Below, one piece after another: positions 57,558 through 64,000 of a DNA stretch of 64,000 nt. The position numbers and the translations under genes were made by a program. Location of the stretch: assembly GCA_015059905.1 (NCBI GenBank), contig SUZN01000005.1, positions 1 to 64,000 of the forward strand, read 5' to 3'. Position 1 is the first letter of the stretch. Each line of letters starts with the position of its first letter. This DNA comes from Rikenellaceae bacterium. GTDB taxonomy: Bacteria > Bacteroidota > Bacteroidia > Bacteroidales > Rikenellaceae. The notes beneath the pieces are model-generated. The model was given only the letters and a program-made list of their open reading frames with translations. It was not told where the DNA came from and did no database searches.

Positions 57558-58670
57558 ATGAAAGGAAAACTGAAAATATCATTCCCTGGCTACAAGATTA
57601 TCGACGGATATATCTTGCGTAAGTTCTTGGGAACATATCTCTTCTCGATAGCGCTGATTACCGTCATTCTGGTGGTCTTTGACTATGCCGAGCGTGTGGA
57701 TAACTTCACCGAGTCGCACGCCCCCTGGTCGGCTATCATCTTCGACTACTACCTGAACTACGTGCCCGAGTTCATCACGCAGTTCAGTGGTTTGTTCACC
57801 TTCATCTCGGTAATCTTCTTCACTTCGAAGATGGCGTATCAGACCGAGATTATCGCCATCCTGTCGGGTGGTGTGAGCTTCCGCAGATTGATGTGGCCCT
57901 ACTTTCTGGGAGCATTTGCCATTATGGCGTTGTCGCTCTCGCTCAATCTGTGGGTCATCCCGCCCTCGCAGGTGAACTGCGTGAACTTCAAGCGCACCTA
58001 CTTCAAGAAGTACAAGAACGAGCAGTATGACCGCCACATATATCGTCAGGTGGCACCAGGCGAGTTTGTCTATGTGCGTGGCTTCGACAACGACTACACT
58101 GCCGAGTACCTCACGCTTGAACGATATGAGGGCACCGAGATACGACAGATGCTGGAGGCAGAGAATGTATCCATCGACCCCGAGACAAAGCGCTGGACAG
58201 CACAGCGATACATCACGCGCACCATAGCCGAGGATGGCAGCGAAACATTTGAACAGCTGCGCGACCTTGACACCCTCATCAGCCTCGACGTGACGGAGCT
58301 GGGACGTATCGACCAGACGGTCAAGACGATGAAGATTGGCGAATTGAACGAGTTTCTTGAGCAGCAGCGACGAAAGGGCAGCGACTCGATAAACATCATC
58401 GAGGTGGCTCGTCACACGCGCTACTCCTACCCTATGGCGACCTTCATCCTGACACTCATCGGCGTGTCACTCTCCTCGCGCAAGGTGCGAGGCGGTACGG
58501 GTCTGCACATCGGAATAGGTATCACGCTCTGCTTCTCTTACATTATGTTCAACCGTGTCTTTGAGGAGTTTGCCAAGAGTGGCGCACTGCCTGCGTGGCT
58601 GGCGGTGTGGATGCCGAATATGATATTTGCCGTCATTGCCGTTTATCTATATCGTAAAGCACCGAAATAA
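57558..58670 (+). CDS. LptF/LptG-family (YjgP/YjgQ) permease
   Basis: This 370-residue inner-membrane protein has three N-terminal and three C-terminal membrane segments around a periplasmic beta-jellyroll (about residues 115-265). The family start IIDGYILRKFLGTYLFS and the late YPMATFILTLIGVSLSSRK match LptF/LptG, which extract lipopolysaccharide for transport by the Lpt bridge. Which of the two it is cannot be told; Bacteroidetes often have one or two. It lies 37 bases after tgt, a common neighbour in this phylum, and overlaps mqnE by one base. Confidence 0.9.
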   Translation: MKGKLKISFPGYKIIDGYILRKFLGTYLFSIALITVILVVFDYAERVDNFTESHAPWSAIIFDYYLNYVPEFITQFSGLFTFISVIFFTSKMAYQTEIIAILSGGVSFRRLMWPYFLGAFAIMALSLSLNLWVIPPSQVNCVNFKRTYFKKYKNEQYDRHIYRQVAPGEFVYVRGFDNDYTAEYLTLERYEGTEIRQMLEAENVSIDPETKRWTAQRYITRTIAEDGSETFEQLRDLDTLISLDVTELGRIDQTVKTMKIGELNEFLEQQRRKGSDSINIIEVARHTRYSYPMATFILTLIGVSLSSRKVRGGTGLHIGIGITLCFSYIMFNRVFEEFAKSGALPAWLAVWMPNMIFAVIAVYLYRKAPK

Positions 58671-59746
58671 TGAGAACGTGGGAAGAAATAGCAGCCCGTA
58701 CAGCTTCGGGCGAGAGACTCTCGGCAGAGGATGCCTTGACACTGTGGCGTGAGGCGCCGTTGTGGCGTCTGGGTGAGCTGGCGGTGCAGAAGAAGAGAGC
58801 CATAAGTGCCGACAAGGTATTTTACAATAAAAACTTCCACCTTGAACCGACAAACGTATGTCTGTTCAACTGTAAGTTCTGCTCATTCCGCCGTCCTCGC
58901 GGCAGCGCCGATGCGTGGGAGTGGAGCGTGGAGCAGATGGAGCAGATTGTGCGTAGCTACAAGGATAAAGGCGTGACGGAGGTGCATATCGTGGGTGGCG
59001 TACACCCCGACCATTCGCTCGACTACTACTGCAAGCTGATACGTCGCGTGAAGGCTATCCTGCCTCGTGTGGCGGTGAAGGCATACACGGCAATCGAACT
59101 TTCGTATATGATTCGCAAGGCGGGGCTTACCATCCGTGAGGGTCTTGAGCGACTCATCGAGGCGGGTATGGAGGCTATACCTGGCGGCGGAGCAGAGATT
59201 TTCGATGAGCATATAAGACAGCAGATATGCCCCGAGAAAGGCTCTACGGCAGAGTGGTTTGAGGTGCATCACACGGCGCACGAGCTGGGGTTAAAGACCA
59301 ACGCCACGATGCTCTATGGTCACATCGAGAGCGTGGAGCACCGTATCGACCACCTGATGCGTCTGCGTGAGGAGCAGGATGCGACAGGGGGCTTCAACGC
59401 CTTCATCCCGCTGAAGTACCGCAACCTCAATAACTCAATGTCGGAGATAGGCGAGGTGCCAATCATCGACGACCTGCGTACGCTGGCTATGAGCCGTCTG
59501 ATACTCGACAATGTGCCTCACATCAAGGCTTATTGGGTGATGTATGGCAAGCAGACGACGGAGATGGCATTGAAGTTCGGTGCTGACGATATTGACGGCA
59601 CGATAGATGACTCAACGAAGATTTACTCGATGGCAGGAGCCGAGGAGCAGCGCCCGACGATGAGCGTTGGCGATATGCAGCAGATGACGCAACGCGCAGG
59701 CTTCCGCGCTGTGGAGCGAGATACACACTACAACGAGATTAAATAA
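58670..59746 (+). CDS. mqnE: Aminofutalosine synthase (radical SAM)
   Basis: MqnE joins 3-(1-carboxyvinyloxy)benzoate with SAM to make aminofutalosine in the alternative menaquinone pathway. The radical SAM cluster is C64-C68-C71 in TNVCLFNCKFCSF, with HIVGGVHPD and AIPGGGAEIF following. At 358 residues the length is usual. MqnC is the closest relative, but the CLFNCKFC-SFRR context and the N-terminal length favour MqnE. The start overlaps the permease stop (ATGA-type), so the genes are cotranscribed. Confidence 0.9.
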   Translation: MRTWEEIAARTASGERLSAEDALTLWREAPLWRLGELAVQKKRAISADKVFYNKNFHLEPTNVCLFNCKFCSFRRPRGSADAWEWSVEQMEQIVRSYKDKGVTEVHIVGGVHPDHSLDYYCKLIRRVKAILPRVAVKAYTAIELSYMIRKAGLTIREGLERLIEAGMEAIPGGGAEIFDEHIRQQICPEKGSTAEWFEVHHTAHELGLKTNATMLYGHIESVEHRIDHLMRLREEQDATGGFNAFIPLKYRNLNNSMSEIGEVPIIDDLRTLAMSRLILDNVPHIKAYWVMYGKQTTEMALKFGADDIDGTIDDSTKIYSMAGAEEQRPTMSVGDMQQMTQRAGFRAVERDTHYNEIK

Positions 59747-59764
59747 CGAAAAAACTTATATTAA

Positions 59765-60787
59765 ATGGAAAATACCCCTATTCGTCCTCGCCGCAGACCA
59801 CGAAAGGCTGCAAAGCAGAGTCTGTGGGCAGGGATAAAGCAGCGCCCGTTGATTTATCACGCGATACTTATCTGCGGCGTATTGGCAGCGATAATCATCT
59901 TCTCGAGCATTCTGATGAATGTCATCACTCGTCACGGCACACATCGTACCGTGCCCGACTTTATGGGTGTGAAGATAGCCGAGGCGGAGCAGATGGCGAA
60001 GAAGTCCAAGCTTGAGATTATCATCAACGACTCACTCTTTGTGCCAGCCTATGAGGGCGGCATCGTGCTCGACCAGCTGCCCAAGGGCGGCGTGCAGGTT
60101 AAGGCGGGTCGCAAGATTTATGTTACGATAAACTCTTTCCGACAGAAGATGGTGGCGGTGCCATATGTGGCGGGTCGCTCGCTGCGTCAGGCGAAGAATA
60201 TGCTGGAGGTGGCAGGTCTGGAGATTGAGAAGCTCATCTACGAGGAGGACATCGCAACAAACTACGTTTTGGGCGAGTATGTGGGTCACGAGCAGGTAAC
60301 AGACGAGAGCAAGGTAGAGATTGAGATGGGCTCGGGTGTGATACTCAAGGTGGGTGTGCAACCCGAGAAGAACTCCACCATCGTACCAAAGGCTATCGGT
60401 CAGAGCCTGCAAGGGGCAAAGAGCCGCTTGTGGGAGCAGGGTCTTAACATCGGCAAGATAAACTTCGACGAGGGTATCAACCTGCTGAATCAGAAGGATG
60501 CAAGGGTATATCGTCAGAGTCTGGCGCATAACTCTACCTCTACACTCGGTGCGGCAGTGGATTTGTGGCTCACGCTCGATGAAAAGGCTGTGGAGAAGAG
60601 CAGCAACGCTTCGGACAAGGCAGCCCGTGAGTTGGAGGAGGAGCGTCTGAAGGCGGAGGAGGCTCTGCGCGACTCGCTGGAGCAGGCCGACAGGGCAGCA
60701 CGCGAGGAGCTGCTCAACGCATTGGAGCAGACACAGCAGCAGAGCACCGAAATCGTTGAGAGCGAGGAGGATGAATTTTTCCAATAA
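59765..60787 (+). CDS. Membrane-anchored PASTA domain protein
   Basis: This 340-residue protein has a basic cytoplasmic tail, one membrane segment (IYHAILICGVLAAIIIFSSIL) and three PASTA-like repeats at about residues 60-120, 130-195 and 200-270 (VPDFMGVKIAEAEQMAKK, VPYVAGRSLRQAKNML, VPKAIGQSLQGAKSRL). A Glu/Ala/Gln coiled-coil tail follows. PASTA repeats usually bind muropeptides on kinases or PBPs, but here no kinase or transpeptidase domain is present. It precedes rluD by 9 bases, a frequent Bacteroidetes pair. Probably a cell-wall factor. Confidence 0.88.
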   Translation: MENTPIRPRRRPRKAAKQSLWAGIKQRPLIYHAILICGVLAAIIIFSSILMNVITRHGTHRTVPDFMGVKIAEAEQMAKKSKLEIIINDSLFVPAYEGGIVLDQLPKGGVQVKAGRKIYVTINSFRQKMVAVPYVAGRSLRQAKNMLEVAGLEIEKLIYEEDIATNYVLGEYVGHEQVTDESKVEIEMGSGVILKVGVQPEKNSTIVPKAIGQSLQGAKSRLWEQGLNIGKINFDEGINLLNQKDARVYRQSLAHNSTSTLGAAVDLWLTLDEKAVEKSSNASDKAARELEEERLKAEEALRDSLEQADRAAREELLNALEQTQQQSTEIVESEEDEFFQ

Positions 60788-60796
60788 GCGAGAATT

Positions 60797-61891
60797 ATGC
60801 AGGATATAGCAGAAAAAGATATAGAGTTGCAGGATGAGTTGCAGGATGAGTTGCAGGAGGTAGAGGGCTCGGACGAGATGTATGAGCACTTCGCCATCAC
60901 GGTGGATAAGGGGCAGAAGATGTTGCGTCTTGACAAGTTCCTTGTCGATAGGATGGAGCACTGCTCACGCAACCGCATACAGACTGCCGCCGACAGCGGA
61001 AACATATTGGTCAATGGCGTGGCAGCGAAGTCGAGCTACAAGGTCAAACCTCTCGACCACATCACGCTCGTTATGCCCTACCCCAAGCGCGAGCTGGAGA
61101 TTATACCAGAGGATATTCCGCTTGATATCGTCTATGAGGATGACGACCTGCTGATTGTGGATAAGGCGGCGGGTATGGTTGTCCACCCTGGCTGCGGCAA
61201 TTACAGCGGCACGCTGGTAAATGCGCTGACCCACCACTTGAAGGACTTGCCCCTGTTTCAGGATGGCGATATGCGCGCGGGATTGGTACACCGCATCGAC
61301 AAAGATACATCGGGACTGCTCGTGGTGGCAAAGAATGAGCGTACCCATGCACGTCTGGCAAAGCAGTTCTTCGACCACACCATCCACCGCCGTTATGTGG
61401 CGCTGGTGTGGGGCAACCTGCCCGATGACGAGGGCACAATCATCGGCAACATCGGTCGCAGCCCGAAGGATAGGTTGCAGATGTATGTCTTTGCCGATGG
61501 CTCGGATGGCAAGCACGCCGTGACGCACTACCGAGTGCTGAAGCGTTATGGCTATGTGACGCTGGTGGAGTGCCGCCTGGAGACAGGTCGCACACACCAA
61601 ATCAGAGTACATATGTCGTGGCAGGGACACCCTCTGTTCAACGACCCACGCTACGGTGGCGACAGGATACTGAAGGGCACGACCTTCTCGAAATACAAGC
61701 AATTTATCGAAAACTGCTTCTCGCTGCTGCCCCGACAGGCTCTGCACGCACGTTCGCTCGGCTTCGTACACCCCACAACGGGCAAGGATGTCTATTTCGA
61801 GAGCGAGCTGCCCGAGGATTTCAAGTCGGTGATTGCCAAGTGGGATACCTATGTGGCTTCGAGAAATGTTGAAGAGGCGGCAGAGTACTAA
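60797..61891 (+). CDS. rluD: 23S rRNA pseudouridine synthase (RluD family)
   Basis: The 364-residue enzyme has an S4 RNA-binding domain (LRLDKFLVDRMEHCSRNRIQ) and the pseudouridine synthase domain with catalytic Asp168 in GLVHRIDKDTSGLLVVAKN and the late ETGRTHQIRVHM motif. RluD makes pseudouridines in helix 69 of 23S rRNA. The N terminus has a short encoded repeat (LQDELQDELQ). No frameshift is seen and length is slightly longer than the E. coli protein (326), mainly through that N-terminal extension. Start 60797 follows the PASTA stop by 9 bases. Confidence 0.92.
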   Translation: MQDIAEKDIELQDELQDELQEVEGSDEMYEHFAITVDKGQKMLRLDKFLVDRMEHCSRNRIQTAADSGNILVNGVAAKSSYKVKPLDHITLVMPYPKRELEIIPEDIPLDIVYEDDDLLIVDKAAGMVVHPGCGNYSGTLVNALTHHLKDLPLFQDGDMRAGLVHRIDKDTSGLLVVAKNERTHARLAKQFFDHTIHRRYVALVWGNLPDDEGTIIGNIGRSPKDRLQMYVFADGSDGKHAVTHYRVLKRYGYVTLVECRLETGRTHQIRVHMSWQGHPLFNDPRYGGDRILKGTTFSKYKQFIENCFSLLPRQALHARSLGFVHPTTGKDVYFESELPEDFKSVIAKWDTYVASRNVEEAAEY

Positions 61892-61902
61892 TTTAGAAAG
61901 AG

Positions 61903-63741
61903 ATGTTTCTACCAACAACCATAAAGGAGGTGCGCGCGCTGGGGTGGGATTATATTGATGTAATCCTCTTCACGGGCGATGCCTATATCGACCACCCCGC
62001 CTTTGGTGCTGCCGTCATCGGACGACTGCTGGAGGCAGAGGGGTATCGTGTAGCCATCGTGCCGCAGCCCAACTGGCGTGACGACCTGCGCGACTTCACC
62101 AAGCTGGGTGCGCCGAGGCTGTTCTTCGGCGTCTCGGCAGGCGCTATGGACTCTATGGTGAACCACTACACGGCAAACATACGTCTGCGAAGCAACGACG
62201 CATATACAGCAGGGGGCAAGGCTGGCTTCCGCCCCGACTACGCCGCAACGGTCTATTGTCAGATACTCAAGCGACTCTACCCCCACGTTCCTGTGGTGGT
62301 GGGAGGTATTGAGGCTTCGTTGCGTCGCCTCACCCACTACGACTACTGGAGCGATTGTTTGAAGCCCTCGATGCTTATAGAGAGTGGCGCCGACCTTTTG
62401 ATTTATGGTATGGGCGAGCGCGTAGTGCAGCAGGTGGCACGCGCTATGCGTAACGGATACAACGCCAAGCTGTTGCGAAAAATAAATCAGGTGGCATTCG
62501 TCGCCGACCGCAGCTATGTCGAGCGACTTGACCCCGCAACAACCAAGATACTGCACTCCTTCGAGGAGTGTCAGCAGAGCAAGCGCGCCTTTGGCGAGAA
62601 CTTCGTGGAGGAGGAGCTGTTGAGTAATGTGATGGAGCCAACGACAACGCTTGTCGAGCAGGTGGGCGAGAAATATGTGGTTGTCACACCGCCAAACACT
62701 ACCCTTACGACCGAGGAGCTTGACCACTCGTTTGACCTGCCCTATGAGCGTGCGCCTCACCCCCGCTATCGCGGCAAGGGCGACATACCCGCGTGGGAGA
62801 TGATTAAGCACTCGATAAACATCCACCGAGGCTGCTTCGGCGGCTGTGCATTCTGCACCATCTCGGCACATCAGGGCAAGTTTATCAACTCGCGTAGCGA
62901 GCGCTCCATCCTCGCCGAGGTGGAGAAGGTTACAAAGATGCCCGACTTCAAGGGTTACCTGTCGGATGTGGGAGCACCATCGGCAAATATGTACCTTATG
63001 GGAGGCAAGAACAAGGATGCCTGCCGCAAGTGTCGCCGCCCATCGTGTCTGCACCCCAAGCTATGTCCAAACCTTGATAACAATCACCGCCCACTGCTGG
63101 CTCTGTATGAGAAAATCAGGAGCGTGAAGGGAATCAAGAAGGCATTTATCGGCAGCGGTATACGCTACGACCTGTTCGACGACTCTCCATACCTCGCGAC
63201 GGTGGTGAAGCACCACACTTCGGGACGTCTGAAGGTTGCGCCCGAGCATACCGAGGATCACGTGCTGAACCTTATGCGTAAGCCTTCGTTCTCAATGTTC
63301 GAGCAGCTCAACCGCGACTTTAAGTCAATATGCGAGCGCGAGGGGCTGCGCTATCAGCTCATTCCATACTTTATCTCGTCACACCCTGGCTGCCGCGAGT
63401 GCGATATGAAGGCTCTCTCGGAGCGTGTGCTGGGGCGTCTGCACTTCGATTTGGAGCAGGTGCAGGACCTTACGCCAACGCCTATGACCCTGTCGTCGGT
63501 GATGTTCTACACGGGCGAAAATCCATATACTGGCGAAAAGGTCTTTGTGGCACGCTCGCAGGAGGATAAGCGCCGACAGAAATCATACTTCTTCCGCGAC
63601 AACCGCACCGCCAACGCCCCTCAACGTGGCGGCAACAGAGGCAACAAGGGCGCAGAGAGGAGTACAAAATCGGGAGCAAAGGCAGGGGCAGGAACAAAAT
63701 CGGGAACAAGAAAATTTCAATATAAACCCATAAAAAAATAA
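61903..63741 (+). CDS. ygiQ: YgiQ family radical SAM protein
   Basis: This 612-residue protein has the YgiQ N-terminal domain (DYIDVILFTGDAYIDHPAFG) and radical SAM cluster C311-C315-C318 in HRGCFGGCAFCTISAHQGKF. A second Cys-rich patch occurs at MGGKNKDACRKCRRPSC and SSHPGCRECDM. The C-terminal tail is basic and disordered. YgiQ proteins are widely conserved, with a suggested tRNA or metabolite-modifying role, but the reaction is not settled. It follows rluD by 11 bases. Confidence 0.9.
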   Translation: MFLPTTIKEVRALGWDYIDVILFTGDAYIDHPAFGAAVIGRLLEAEGYRVAIVPQPNWRDDLRDFTKLGAPRLFFGVSAGAMDSMVNHYTANIRLRSNDAYTAGGKAGFRPDYAATVYCQILKRLYPHVPVVVGGIEASLRRLTHYDYWSDCLKPSMLIESGADLLIYGMGERVVQQVARAMRNGYNAKLLRKINQVAFVADRSYVERLDPATTKILHSFEECQQSKRAFGENFVEEELLSNVMEPTTTLVEQVGEKYVVVTPPNTTLTTEELDHSFDLPYERAPHPRYRGKGDIPAWEMIKHSINIHRGCFGGCAFCTISAHQGKFINSRSERSILAEVEKVTKMPDFKGYLSDVGAPSANMYLMGGKNKDACRKCRRPSCLHPKLCPNLDNNHRPLLALYEKIRSVKGIKKAFIGSGIRYDLFDDSPYLATVVKHHTSGRLKVAPEHTEDHVLNLMRKPSFSMFEQLNRDFKSICEREGLRYQLIPYFISSHPGCRECDMKALSERVLGRLHFDLEQVQDLTPTPMTLSSVMFYTGENPYTGEKVFVARSQEDKRRQKSYFFRDNRTANAPQRGGNRGNKGAERSTKSGAKAGAGTKSGTRKFQYKPIKK

Positions 63742-63748
63742 AAACGCT

Positions 63749-64000
63749 ATGAAGAGATTGATTGTGACTTTAGCCGCATTGTTGTGCGTGGGAGCGTTAG
63801 CAGCAGCCATCACCCCTATCGCGGCACAGACAAAGAAAGAGGTAAAGGTTAAGCCGCTGAATACCAAGAAGTGGCGCAAGTATGATGTGGGAGAAATCCG
63901 CTTCCACGACAAGGCGACCCACACCGAAGGCTCGAAGATTTACAACCGCCTCATACCAAACCCTGCGGAGTATATCTCGGAGTGCGCGCGCGAGGTGCTG
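63749..64000 (+). CDS. Exported protein, C-terminally cut by the window edge
   Basis: ATG 63749 opens a frame with no stop to the end of the window (84 codons). It starts with a signal peptide (KRLIVTLAALLCVGALAAA) and continues YDVGEIRFHDKATHTEGSKI and YNRLIPNPAEYISECAREVL. That stretch vaguely resembles Bacteroidetes basic-secretory-protein-like (BSP) proteins, but too little is visible for a family call. It lies 7 bases after ygiQ in the same direction. Function not assigned. Confidence 0.55.
   Translation, partial: MKRLIVTLAALLCVGALAAAITPIAAQTKKEVKVKPLNTKKWRKYDVGEIRFHDKATHTEGSKIYNRLIPNPAEYISECAREVL

Noticed and set aside
61909-63054. A 381-codon minus-strand ORF opposite ygiQ.
   Set aside because: Shadow of the radical SAM gene, lacking a start context and family motifs.

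Overview
The window looks like a chromosomal segment of a gut-type Bacteroidales. Pointers are Bacteroidetes-type promoters (TTTG or TTG, 19-20 bases, then TAnnTTTG) before many genes, a SusC/RagA-type TonB receptor, families largely confined to Bacteroidetes (DUF4876, DUF6850, DUF3127, NVEALA-like peptides, gingipain-like C25 peptidases) and Bacteroidetes-style integrases. A futalosine-pathway gene (mqnE) and GC-rich coding suggest Rikenellaceae/Alistipes-like rather than Bacteroides; this is an inference.

Layout. 1-4.1 kb: AT-richer accessory DNA next to a tRNA-Gly pair, with a silent type I restriction specificity (hsdS) half-gene beside a tyrosine recombinase, a DUF3800 protein and a tRNA-associated integrase. 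4.4-13.2 kb: fluoride exporter, complete urease operon ureABCEFGD plus urea transporter, then a convergent FUSC-MFS fusion transporter. 13.3-19.2 kb (minus): DUF3472 protein, SDR plus aldehyde dehydrogenase pair, and uxuBA. 19.4-23.5 kb (plus): Gfo/Idh oxidoreductase and a HEAT-DUF1080 protein, a likely 3-keto-glycoside pair. 23.7-28.4 kb: tRNA-Glu, a murT-murK-murQ-like MurNAc salvage operon, patatin. 28.4-31 kb: repeat-rich DNA with a DprA-like gene, a rod-shaped RNA candidate resembling 6S RNA, and a zinc-ribbon membrane protein. 31-41.7 kb: GH36 alpha-galactosidase, DUF3127 protein, two tandem beta-helix proteins, uxaC, hexuronate MFS, kdgA, kdgK. 41.8-52.1 kb (minus): one operon of TonB receptor, DUF4876 lipoprotein, DUF6850 barrel and two gingipain-like peptidases. 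52.7-56.1 kb (minus): GT2 plus ECF sigma factor; two small NVEALA-like zinc-ribbon peptides with a barrel-less plug protein. 56.3-64 kb (plus): housekeeping run tgt, lptF/G-like, mqnE, PASTA protein, rluD, ygiQ and the start of another exported protein.

How it fits together. The organism appears to import and hydrolyse urea, and to degrade hexuronates to 2-keto-3-deoxygluconate 6-phosphate and then pyruvate plus glyceraldehyde 3-phosphate (uxaC, uxuB, uxuA, kdgK, kdgA, with an MFS importer and possibly the beta-helix proteins upstream). It also appears to salvage MurNAc and attack galactosides and oxidised glycosides. The least understood loci are the C25/TonB operon, the NVEALA-like peptide operon, the FUSC-MFS fusion and the rod-like RNA.
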